Positions 11,942 to 24,060 of a stretch of 64,000 bases of DNA are shown here, piece by piece. The position numbers were made by a program, and so were the translations under genes. This DNA is from Amblyornis subalaris. Lineage: Eukaryota > Chordata > Aves > Passeriformes > Ptilonorhynchidae. The stretch covers positions 2,914,001 to 2,978,000 of the forward strand of contig JACAXG010000052.1 of assembly GCA_018881555.1 (NCBI GenBank), in the 5' to 3' direction. Every line of letters begins with the position of its first letter. Positions within the stretch are counted from its first letter, which is position 1. Below the pieces are notes generated by a model. The model saw only the letters and a program-made list of their open reading frames with translations. It did no database searches and was not told where the DNA came from.

Positions 11942-14900
11942 TGAGGGGAGCTAGTGTGGAGATAAGTTGGAGATGCCAACTCCTTCAAATCAGAAAGGGC
12001 CATTTCATGTCTTCCATTACGTGTTTGTCACCAAGCTGCCATTGCTGCCTGTGAGGTTCGAGCCAGTGGCTTCCTCTGAGAAGAGGAAGAGGAAAGGATG
12101 AGGAGAGAAGTTACGGTAGAATTGGCAAAGCCCACTGTCATTTCAGTGATTCTCACTAACTGAAAGGAACTAATTATTTTGAACTTGCATTTCAGATTTA
12201 CTTGGTCTGGGTTCAGATCTGCACCCTGTATGACTTGAAAATACACTGACTGAACAGCAATATACTGAACTGGGCATATGTAAATGGTGAAGTTACTGAG
12301 ACAGTATGAAATACTGGGTTTAAGAGAGAAAGATTCATTTGGCAACTGGCAAGTGAAAAAAAGCCCAGTTTCAATGTATTCTTAACCCAAACCCAAATCT
12401 GAGATGCTGCTAGGCTTGCTCTTCAGTTAGCAAACTGGAGAAGCATGTCTCTGCAAAATGAGAAATCTGTTTACTTGGCTAGCTCTTTTGAATTGAAACA
12501 TTATAGGTGTTGTGAAATACTGTAGAATGTACAAATGAGCATGTTGTCCAGAAAATCACATTGCAACACATGGGGCAGTTTATACACCACCATGCACCTC
12601 ACTTAGTCATAGTAGTAGTTCCAAACTTACAAATGTTGAGATTNTTGTGGACAAGACTTAAGAATCTAGTCTTAATTGGAGCATTATGAGTGTTTCTCTA
12701 TGTGTGGTAGGGTGAGATGGAGGTGAGAATGAAGAGGAGGGAGGAGCATCTACTTCNTACTAAGTTAAAGGCGTTTTGTTTTTCTGAAATTAATCAGTAA
12801 TTGAATTAAAGGCAGGAAGAGTTGGGGAGCAAGGTGAGCAATTGAGAGGGAAGCTGCTGGAGGACTAAAGTGGCTTTTGGTAAGGGAGCTGTGGGAGNTA
12901 GAGTGGACCATAGCATCTGGTAGCTTCCTAGTGGATATGAGAACTGGTTGGGTTCCCTCTTGCTGACAGGCTATCGGGAGAATAATAAACAATAACAGAG
13001 CAAGGGCAGCAAGACCTAGATTCAGTCACTGAATAGCAGGGAATGAGGGAATAAGGTTGTGCTGCTCAGAAGTGCTAAACTACTGCAGATGCTGAGGTGA
13101 AAGTGCCAGGGTGCCACCTGCATTGGTCAACAGGGAATATTGAAAATATGCGTTGGTGGGCTTTGTAATTCCCACCTGAAGAGCCTGTGCCTTTTCAGGG
13201 GTACACCTTGGTGGTTTGGGTGTAAGAGTAGCTCTTTGCCCAGAGTTGTGCACCTGCACAACATCTGGCTCTTTNCTGACTCCATCTCGCTCTATGCTGG
13301 GTAGCAGAAACTCCATCCTTGCAGAGGTCTGGAGAGCACAGCTATCTGAACCAGAGGTTCGTCTCAGCTGGAGCTGGGATGCTTTACAAATAGATAAAAG
13401 ACTGTGGCATAGGGGAAAAAAAGTGTGTTAACCTTGGATTTACTAAAGAGTGAAGTTTCCACTGTTTACACAGTAGATAGAAGAGTATCTATTAAGGGAA
13501 ATAAACCACTGCATGTCAAAATCTAAAACACCAACTGAGGGATGTTTTTTGAAACAACTGCTTTCAAAAAGTCAAGTTTTTTAATTTGCAAGCAGCAAGC
13601 GTGTTGCATGGTGGAGTTTCAGTTCTGTCACTAGCAGCTTTTTGCTTGAGGTGTTATTTCAGTGTGTCCTGAATGTCACTATAGCTACACTGAAGTTACT
13701 CCTTCATAGTTTCATCGTATTGTTTGGACTTACAGTAGTGAAAGATCCTGTACTTTGTAGATGCTCCGGGGCCTTTTTTGCTGACTTTTCTTAGATACTT
13801 AAGCTAACTTGCCTTCATGCAGATTTTCATGTTTTATCGTTTTGTCTTCAAGTTAAAAGAAAGGGTTCATTTTTTTTTGTTTTAAATAATTGCCAATTTG
13901 AGCTTCGTTTGCTTCCTTTTCATAATAAAGGCACAGCAGATAGAGGCCTCCATTCACATGCAGGTGATACCAAAGGAATTCAATACAGACTGCTGCATTG
14001 TCTGCTTTCATTCCGCTGTCTAAGAAAATAGCTAACTTCATTGGGAAAATACAGGAACTCAGCATTGTTCATCTTGTCCAAGTATAATACATAGAAGAAA
14101 TTATTAATTCAAGCTTGCACTTAAATTCTTCATAGCACTTAAAAGTTCCTTCTGTCTTGTTGCCAGCCCTTCCCTCTTAATTAGTCTCTGTGTATTAATG
14201 TTNCCCCCCCTTTTTTGTGGCCTTTCTTGTTTGGGATTTGAAATCTAACCANGTAATTGGGCAACAGCCTTCTCCAAATTCACTTTACAGTGGCTAACTT
14301 CTCTAGCTGATGAAGTAGTGTACAGAGGAAGATAAAGACTGGGAATGTGATGAGGGCTTTCNCTTTCCATCCCTGGTACAGGTTGTCTGTGTGAATCTGG
14401 AAATGATATCAGTGTTCATTTTTCTCTTATTCAAATATTGATAATATTACTTAAGAGAGGTGACTGTTCTTGTAAAGCTACTAAAACTGGAGGTTGTTTT
14501 AGATTGGCTCGAGACAGTCTGGGTGCAGACTGGAGGTGCAGAGTTCCAGCACATTTACTGAAGTAGTAAAATTAGCCTGAAAATTTACCTGTAAGCTGTG
14601 TGTAGTGGCATCTGCTTTTGAAACAAATCAGATTCTGGTATTAGTCTTCATACTGAGACACTGAAAAATGGTGTGTGTATATGTATTTATAAATAAGCAT
14701 AGAATGGTAATGAGAAGCATTTTTTATAGATGGCTTTCCGTAAAAATTCTTGCATGACTAAGTAACTGGAGACAATTATTACCCTTCCACATGTGGGAGG
14801 TACTGAGAGGCAGCTAAAGAAATTACTACCTTTGCATCATTTGCCTTTTTGCTCACAGGCATAAAACTTGATTTAATAGCAACACAAAGAAGATAGTAGT

Positions 14901-17013
14901 TCCGCTTTAACAAGAAGTGCTGCCTTCATTTTCATCAGTACAAATTGTGAGTGGTATGAGTTCTTCCTCACATCCTGTCAGCTTACAGGTTTACAGATTT
15001 TACCTGGATAAAGGTTTCAGACAGATGAAAATGTGATTCGGGTTTTAACTCTTGTGAATTGTAGCATAGCAGTGACAAGGAGCTGAAATCTTGGAGAGGC
15101 TGACTTTGGATAGTGTGTGATTTCTGTGAGTGTTTCAACTAGAATGAAGGGAGGGAGAAACAATTTTGATCTTTCTCTTCAGATACCAAGTATATGAACA
15201 CTTACCCTGTTTCTGTTTAGTGCATCAGTACTCTGTTAAACTGAAATTGGAAAAGTAAAGTTTTAAAACTGTTTTTTCTGTCTTCATAGTGAATTATATC
15301 AGTTACAGTGCATCCAAATGGATTATTCCTGTTCAGTAAGTCTTTCAGAAAGAGTATGAATACTATAATCAACCTGTTTGCCAAGATCTTTTGTACAGGA
15401 TTTTTTATAATTAAATCAGTACTCAAAGCACACTTTGATTTTGCTAACGGTAGTGCCTGATCAGAAGGCCATGAAGAATAACACAGAGTACATGGGTGGT
15501 CCCTTCGAAGAGAAACTGATCTCCTCATTTGGGTCTATCCAAAGCCTCAGTGACTGTAAATTGTGTAATTTGCTTTGAGAGCACAAAAGCTATTCAGTTG
15601 TGTTAATCAGAGGTTCTGCATCATCACAGAGTTCAGATGTGCTTTTCTTGTTCTGTTGAAGAATTTTATCTGCAAATGTGTCATAAATGTTTCATTTTCA
15701 AATAATTTATTTGTTTTATTCGTATAAGCCCAGGTCATAGGTCAGGATCCCCTTATGGTAGGCATTCCGCAAAGGAATTTTGAAGAGTCTTTGCAGTAAG
15801 ACACCTGGGAGTAGACGGACGCAAGCAGGCACACAAGAGAGCAAGTGAGGTGATACTTATCACAAAAAAAGTCCTACAAACAAACCAACCCCCAAACAAG
15901 TCAAAACAAGTGAACAAACAATGCAGGTTTTAGCACATCAGTATCATGGAAAAGAGAGTTTGAATGTGGACAAATCCTTCTTTTAAGTGACTGCAAAATG
16001 CACTATGTAGTGCTTGTATATATGTATAAATGTGTTCTATAGATATGACACTGTTACATATAGATAAAGANGGTCTTTTCTGGGTGTTTCACTCATCTTT
16101 CATTTGACTATTGCTGTGTTGTATAAGAACTGCCTTGCTTTTTTCTGGGTGTTTGTCATTTCAGTACAACTGGTGCTTGCNCAGCAAAGGAGGTTGTAGC
16201 AGTGATGGTTCACTGCTCTCACTGGCTCTTTGCTGCTCTTCTTGTTTCTCCTCTCTACTCAGAAAGCAGCTCCTTGCATCAAATTTACCCAAGATGCATC
16301 AAAATGACTATTCTCTTAGCTTTTAAAAGCATTTACATATGATTGGGTTGGGGGTTTGGTTTGGTTTAGTTCCTCCCTGTCCCCCNCCATGTCTTTGCCT
16401 TCTTGTTGCCATTCGTTTTCCTCCTATTCTACATAACTGGTTGACGTTCAGACCAAAGCATACATGCATTCCGATCTGTCGTCTTTGTGCAATCTTTTAT
16501 TTGTCAAGGAGACAACTTTGACCCTGACTGCATTGAGTATCTTATGGTCTGTGTCTTTACTGTGGCCGTCTTTGGAGACTTTGAGCCCTTCTGGACATGG
16601 ACTTAAGCTGAAGTTGGGCTTCATGACAGGTGCTCAAAACTTCCCTCCCCCAGCAACCTGCTAACCAACCCATCAGTAAAAGTTGAAAGAAAGATTTAAG
16701 ACTGCCAGAGTCTGCTGAGGGGAGACAGGAGGCACTGAGGTAAGGACTTTTTTCCCTCTGAAAGTGAATAGTACTTTCACAGCTACCTGTGGCAGCTGCT
16801 GTGCCCTTGGCACGCCTTTCACGTGGGTGCTATAGCCTGCTTTGGGGATGGGGAAGGTGCTTGCAGGGGCAGCACTGGTCCTGCTGGGTTTGCAGCCCTG
16901 TGTGCAGAAGAGGGTTTTGGGTGGAAGAGAGGGTTCCCAGCACAGCACTGCTGTGTGAGCTGTGAGAGTAGGAAGGGTGAAATACAATGCTGTATGGTCA
17001 GCAACTGAGATGA

Positions 17014-17032
17014 AAAAAAAAAAAAGGGGGGG
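17014..17032. repeat. Homopolymer A run followed by G run
   Basis: Twelve A residues are followed directly by seven G residues. There is no flanking target-site duplication or retrotransposon 3' end, so this is treated as simple sequence rather than a retrocopy tail. Confidence 0.7.
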
Positions 17033-17287
17033 ACAAAAGATAGTGCTAACAGTTAATGGCAGCTGGGAGGTTTTTGCAGAAGTCGGGGAAGTTTATGACA
17101 ATTACTGAAAATACCATGCAAGTCCTTATTCTTAACAAAGCTTTAGTCAGCTATCAAGTGACATTAGCTACTGACATGGTGCTTAACTCTTACACCATAA
17201 CATGTATAGCTGAACAAGAAATGTAGAAAGGAGGTTGCTTCAAGTCACATTTTGGGCTGAAAATGCCATCAGAGGTTGAATGCTTGC

Positions 17288-17310
17288 TTTTTTCTTTTTT
17301 TTTTTTTTTT
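17288..17310. repeat. Poly-T tract
   Basis: A T tract is broken once by C at 17294 and then runs for sixteen uninterrupted T. It could be the complement of an old poly-A tail on the minus strand, but no retrocopy body is recognisable at higher coordinates. Confidence 0.75.
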
Positions 17311-20300
17311 GGTCTGCATTACTGCATGTGTAAAGAGATCTTCAGGCAAGAGTGACTTGCCCAGGACTGGTTCCTCGGCCGGAGCATTTTCTGTGATGTG
17401 CTGTAATGGTTTGGTCCCTGTGGTTCTGTGGTGTTGGTGCTTTGTGTGCCAGGGCTTCCGGCATCCTGTGAGACGGCCTTTGCACGGCTGTGCTTCAAAG
17501 CTCGCTCCTTCCCCTCTGATTCATGCAGCAGCTGGGGCACTGAAATTGAATCCTACTGTGTTGGAAGTAAAAAAGAAAGTCGGTTGTGGACTGTTTTTAG
17601 AGAAAACATGGACAAAGAATTTCCTCAAGGAGCCCAGAACAGGATTTGGTACTTCCGTGCATCTTTAGAGGAGGGGGTGGTGGAAGAGAGTAGGCAGCAT
17701 CGGGCATACTGCGGCCAGCACATATTTCAGGGATCACTTATATTTTTACTCACGATAACTTTGTTTCAGATACATAACTTGAAAATGGGGCAAAAAAAAT
17801 CCTAGTATTTCTTGTATAGTTTCAGAAGTAAAACTGGTTTTGGAGTAGGTGGCGGCTCTGCTGCATCTCTGATTTTCACCTCCATTTTTCTTTGCCATTC
17901 AGTTGTTTTACATGTGTGTAACATCAGTTGAAGTTAGAAANTTGGAAAAGTTCAAGGTCAGACTTTTCCAGAACGTGACCTCCACCATGTAGGGCAGAAG
18001 CAGGCTTTACCAGATAGATATCTTACTTGGCAATTACGTCTGCTAACAGCAAAAAATGTAGCAAGGTACTAAAGAGCTTTTAATGCTTGCTTTGAACAAG
18101 TTGATAGAACATGATGNAAATAAGCCAGAGATGAATTGAGCGCAGTTTGTTAAAAGTACAGCAGCAATTCGCTGTAGTTTGAGTGTTGCGATCAGCCTAA
18201 TTCTTCCCTCTTCTATTCAAAAGTACCTCTGCCATGCTGTAGAGTAGTGGAAGTACTTGAGTCCAGTGGTACATATTTTTCCGTACCTTCCTCTGTATAG
18301 CCTCCACCATCATCAGCCTTCGTTGTCCTTGAGTTTTTGGCAACATTCTGGTTTGATTAGTCAGAGCCAAGTCCCCTGGTTTGCAGACAGCAGGAAGGTG
18401 TGCTGGTGGTGGCAGGTGTCCCTCACCGTGCTCTGTGCTGGTAAACATTGGAAGAGGTGTTAAGTGGCATGCGCCAGGAAACTGTCGAACCTCTTAGGTT
18501 TTTACTTAATTTTGACTTGAAGAATGGGCCTTAAATGTAAGTACTAAAGATCCTTCCACTAGTGGTTCTTGAGCTGTTTCTTCATCCCTCTCTTTGTTCC
18601 CCAAGAAATTAAAATTCTAAATATTGTGGGCAAATGATGTTTTCTCTAGGTTATTCTCTTCCAAGTGTAGTTTTGTCACCTTGCAGACTGTGAGGGTGAA
18701 AGTTGAGGAAGCTAATACAGAAAATATTGAGTAAAAACACCCAAAGAGACTGCAATAGTTTTGGTGTTTGATGTATCCCCACAACAAGGCCTTAGTAAAG
18801 GGTAAAGGTTTCTTGAAAACTCGATTTGCATGACATGCAAGGAATGGTTATCACATCAGTCAGGCACTGAGGTAACTCACTTCACTCACCGGTAACTGTA
18901 TTCAGTCTTGGCTGGGGAAGAGGCATGAAATTGTCGTCTTCCTCTCCTCCCTCTGAAAAGTTGATCTGGCAAGTTAATGAATTTCCTTTATTCCCAAGAG
19001 CAGTTCATAAAGGGGAGATTTCTTCTAGAAGAGCAGTGAATGTGAGGTGATTGCCAGAGCATTGTTCTTCTAAATAGCTTATTTTTCTCTCCGGCTGGAC
19101 CCTCCCACCCCCAACTATTTTTAGAGTACTGATTAAGCGATAATTTGTGTTTAGGCTTCCTTGAAGTACCCAGTAAAGTAATCAGTAGCGATTCGCGGGT
19201 GGGTTTGGTATTCTGGGCGGAGCATCAGCAAACTCGTGCACTGAAGCTCAGATAAAAAATGTAACCAAGTTTTCCCCGGAGACTTCAGGAATCCCTTAGC
19301 CCCGTGCATTCCTCTGTGCGATGTCGCCGGTTTCAGCTGGGCGGTTTGAGGTGGCAAGAAGATAGATCACTGGTGAAGTGGTTGGATCAGTATGCACAGT
19401 TCCCATGCAAGCAGAAGTGTCCCGCAGCAGGGCTGCTCTCGCACAGAGCTTTTGGATCACCAGAGTGCACAGCTGTAGGATGAGGTGAGCCAACAGCCTC
19501 TCCCGAGGCTGATGTTGCTGGACCTCCTCACACAGAGCACTCTGTCCAGTGCTGGAGAGATGAGACCCCCCGAGATCCATTGTCATCTCTCTCCAGCTCC
19601 TTCAAGGCTTGAGGTACATNTTTCGTGTTCCTCAGAGCACGGGGAGAGTTTGGTATGTGGGCTTGGCAAGTCTGGCCCGCCTGCCTTGCTGCCTCCTCGA
19701 GGAACTCTCTCCACCCTCCTATGCTCTCACTCAGTGCAGCTGGGTTGCTCCCCAGCTGCTGCTTCTGCCTCTCTCTTCCCTGCTGTGAAAGGCTTGTGAA
19801 CTTCGCTGCTGACCTCTCCTTTGCTAGGAGGGTGATGCATCTGCAGCACGGTCTCTGTGCCCTCGGAAGTGTAGCTTGCTTTCCCTGGCTGGTAGCTCAG
19901 CAATTAGTGGCCGAGTTGCAGTGTCATGCTGGGACTGTATCATTTGTGCCACTGATAGGCACAAATAGGCCAATTCAGAGGCCTATGGGCATGACAGGTG
20001 TGAAATGACACCTTAGTGGGCAGTTCCCAACACCTTTCCAGTGTTCTCTTAGTAATGGTTTCTGGGTGTTGTAGAATGCTTGCTCCACCTTAGGCTTGCC
20101 GTGGTCCTGCACTGCGTGGCTGGAGACACCTGAGCAGTTGTGTTCTGGGCTCTGGTCATCCTGACTCAGAGTAGCTCTCACCTGCAATAACCTGCCAAGT
20201 AATTGCTGTTGAAAATTCTACCGATGCTGTTGGGCTGTCAGCTGGAATTGGTTTATTTTGAACTACAAAACTCTCAGANGTATTTACAGCAAAGGTACAA

Positions 20301-22379
20301 TCTGTGAGAGTGTTCACAGAAGTCAGTTAGCAGTTGTGCAGGATACTGCTCTCACAGGCAGCCCTAAAGCATTAAGCTGAGTGATGGTTTTTTTGTTAAA
20401 AGTAGAAATGTCTCCTTAGGAACACCTTCTTGCAAAGGGTCCTTTTTAGTAGGGAGTAGAGTGAAGGCCTATGCAACCATGACATAGGTGACAAGGATAC
20501 CCTGCCTTGCTGCCATCATGATGACTTTCTGGCACGAATGTCACAGCTGCTCTTAAGACCAGTTCCTTGTCCAGTTCCTTCCTGTTTCATGGTTTCTCGT
20601 AGCCAATTTGTCTATTCAAACCACTCATGTCTTAAATTATTTCTGGACATAAATCATGAGTTAAAATTTCAAAAAGCTTCTTGGTCATTTTGACTGAATG
20701 ACAATAGGAGCCAAGACCTAGCAGCTTTAGCAATGTCTCTGAAGCATCTGAAGTGGAGAAATGATTGGGAAAATGCCCTGGGTGGTACTGAAATAGTTAG
20801 CATAGATTTCTCACATATNTTCAGTTTAAACCTTTTTGCCTTACAAAACCTCCTTTAGTATTGACACCCATGACTGCTGCCAGAGCAGTGATGCATCATG
20901 ACCACACCTGGGCTCAGGTTAATATCTTACATGGGTGACTCACATCCTTGGTAATCTGATCCTGAAAAGATGTGGTCATGAGCCAAGAAGAAGTGTGTTG
21001 ACCGTGCCACCAGATCTGTAAACACAATTCCAGGTTGCTCCTCTGCATCTTGAGGTGCACAAGTGAGATGGTGACGTCCCCTGAAACACAGCTCTGCAAG
21101 CTTGGGTGGTTGGGGTAGATGCAGCTGTGGCAGCATTGCTCTTCAGGTTCTGTCTGGAGGNAGGGCTGTGAAGTTGTGATGCATCACAGGCACTTGAATT
21201 CTGCAGCAATTTGTGCATTGAGATGTAAAACATTGAGTGTAAAATATCCCCCACTGATTTACGATCTTGTTGGAGCAAAGCTTACCACAGATGTCCTTAT
21301 GAAGAACTTGCTGGTATGCATTTAAGTTTATTTAAGAAAGTGTATTTAACTTGCATCGTCTTCTGGATTATTTTGTACTTTTTAGCAGGCTGAACATCCA
21401 TCTCCTCCAGCTCCTGGTTGCATCAGAGGTGTTTTGAGCACTTTCACTCTTGCAGGCTTTTCTTAACTGTCCTGTTTTGGTGTGCCCCTGTAGCTCTTTA
21501 CATCTCTTTCTAGTTAGCCTCTCCAGAATATCCTAAAATTACGGCAGAATAGCAGCAGTGTGAAATTTGGGCTTGTTTGTCAGTTTTGGGNTTGTCCCCA
21601 GGTTTTCTGGATAGTAATGTCTTTGCTCTGAAGTGGTGCAGAGTTAGCAGCACTGGGAGCATTTCTGTAGGTCATTGCTTAGCTTGTGTTTGAGAGGTTA
21701 TTCTGCAGTCATAGCTTTTAGGTTCTCTTAGTTCTCGTATGGAAGATTAGTTTCTGCAGAATCAGATTACACTGGTGAAGTTTTCTTACTCACCAGGAGT
21801 AGGCAGATGTGTGAACTTTTTAGATTTTGTGTTCAAAAGAGAAATTTTTTTCTTTTTTTTCCCCATGTAGTCAAAATGAAAGTGAACATTCAGACTTGGG
21901 GAACAGGAAATAATACACTCTCCTTTTCTACCCGGAACAGGACTGCTGCTTCTGCCAACTGGCCTCTTTGAGAGAGCCAGTGAAGTTGTCAAACCCATCT
22001 GTTTTCATCCAGTGACACAGTGCACCGAGGCAGCTGGAGGTGCAGGCACACAACAAGTGAGGGAGGGAGGGTGGGGTTTATTTTCCTTTCCTTTGCTCCC
22101 AGAGCAGCAGAAATTTTTTCTTGCTCACAGACAGCATCACCATTTCAACCCTGTCAAGGTTTTGGTAGACGGAGTGATCTGAAGGGGATGGAAACTTAGC
22201 AGCTAGAAGTGTTGAAGGGGCAGCTCAACTTTTGTCATCTAAAGAAGCTGGTCTCAGCCTCACGTGCATTTGGCTCAGTGTCGAGCTGCCGTGACTGACC
22301 GGGTCGCTGCGGGTAGGTGTAACAGTGACCATCGGGGGCTGCAGGCAGGATCCTTGATTTAAACAGCAAAATGGAAATA

Positions 22380-22690
22380 TTTTTTTTTTATGAAGTAAAG
22401 GTCAGAAATGCTAAGGCTGCTATTAGCTGACTCAATCCTGGAAGAGATGATAAGAAAAGTGGTACTACCAGAAGTAGGACACACATAATTTATAATTTAT
22501 CAGTGTATAGGAAAACACATTTAATGTCCTGCTGTGCAATAAATGTATCTGCTACAGGATCACCAAAGAGCCATAAGATGCTCTGCTTGTTCTTTTAATT
22601 CACCTCTTTCCACTTAGTTAAAAAGTTGCTTTTGTTCTTTATTGTCCACTTAATCTGAGAGCTTTATCTCCTGTGCTTGTATCCCTGGGG
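22380..22690. other. Possible conserved non-coding element
   Basis: An AT-rich, non-repetitive stretch carries 'cacataatttataatttatc', a TGACTCA AP-1-like site near 22429, CAATAAATG, and several TTAAT or TTTAAT cores. Such even-textured AT-rich sequence with homeodomain and Fox-type cores is typical of vertebrate developmental enhancers. This is pattern recognition only; conservation cannot be measured here. Confidence 0.2.
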
Positions 22691-23699
22691 TTAGAAGAGT
22701 GAGTGACAATAGGCGCCTGCCTTGAGGGTTACATATTTGCCACCACAGCATATTGAAAGGTGTACCATGAACTTCATATTGCAGGCAATTAGTGAAAACT
22801 GTTATTTCTGAAACATGGAAATGCGATTAACTGTAGGCAGCCTGAAGGAGCGTGCTGGCAGCCTCTCGGTTGGCTTAGGGAAGAGGCAGGCTGTTTTGGA
22901 TGTAGGCACAGAAGTGCTATCTCACTGCAATGTGTAGTTAATGGAACCAGACAGAGTTGTGGCATGACTGCGTTCGGGGGTCACGGCGGTGAGGGATGCC
23001 ATGATTCAACCTGATGTAGCAAGGGAGCCTTGGCAGGAAGCCGCCGTGTTTATAAGAAGCGGAGTAACCACAACTGCCAGCGGCCTTGAAAGATTCCGCT
23101 GTGGCTTTTGCTATGAATAGCAGGCACGGCTGCTGAAAGCTCGGCTTGAAAAAAAATGTACCAGCAGGAGACACCGTGCGAAGGAGACACGAGTTCTGTC
23201 TCCCAATAACAATAAAAATTTCTGGTTCTGCACCTGTCACAGTTCTTGTAGGACAGAAAAGGATTGAAGATCAAATAATTCCAAAACACCAATTACGTTG
23301 ATGTGNGGGAGGAGTGGGGAAAGAGGAGGGCCACCACAGTTCTGGTTTGTTTCAGTAGATGTGGAGAAGGTGGACTCCTTAGAGTCTGCTGCTCACTTCA
23401 TTGGATTAAAAGGCCTCCCTATTAGTGGTTTTGTTCTGTTGCAGAAATCAGATGGGTTTGGTTTAAAATGCTTTCTGAAAATGATAGGCTGCATTAGCTC
23501 AACTATAGAAGTAATGTCTTAATCATTTGACTGCCACACAAATACATTTCACTTGCAGCCTGACTTGGAATTTAGATCAAAACTGTTAAACTCCAAGGTT
23601 TTTTTCAGTAATTTTTATTTTTTACAAGGGATNTGCTTTTCTATCTTAAGTGAAGGCAAATCCCTGGAAGTTACACACCTCAGTCAAGGCTGAATCTGT

Positions 23700-24060
23700 C
23701 CCAATGTGATGTGTTTTGCAGTGTAGGTAGATTATATTTATGCATAAAGCATCACAAGCGAACTTCCCAGTCTGTGGCTGTGATAACAAATGAGGCATAA
23801 AAGCCAGGATTTTTGGCTGATGTGTTATTGTGAAACAAAGTGTCAGTCAGTTTTGCCTTCTCACAACATCATTTATGTGAAAATGGTTTAAATTGCCAAA
23901 GGTAAATTAAGAATTTTTGGCCAAGCTTTTCCACTGCAAATCTGTTTCTCTGCCATGAAGGAGGCATGGATTTTGCTTTTAACCTGCTATATTATTCCAC
24001 ATAAGAGGTGGTATAAATCAACTTTCAAAAGAAGTTTTGTTTTCTTTGTTGGCTTTTCAT
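23700..24060. other. Possible conserved non-coding element
   Basis: An even-textured AT-rich stretch contains 'tttatgcataaagc' (octamer/POU-like ATGCAT), GATAACAAAT, several TAAATT and TTTAAAT cores, and TTGGCCAAG near 23918. No reading frame and no repeat homology were recognised. It may be an enhancer-like conserved element, but this cannot be shown without cross-species alignment. Confidence 0.2.

Noticed and set aside
17276..17805. Plus-strand frames of 130 and 125 codons
   Set aside because: They overlap in different frames in a GC-richer patch, and one begins in a poly-T tract. No known protein features.
19485..20008. Overlapping plus-strand frames of 104 and 127 codons
   Set aside because: GC-rich patch with frames open on both strands. 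The Cys, Leu and Ser-rich composition is typical of chance translation.
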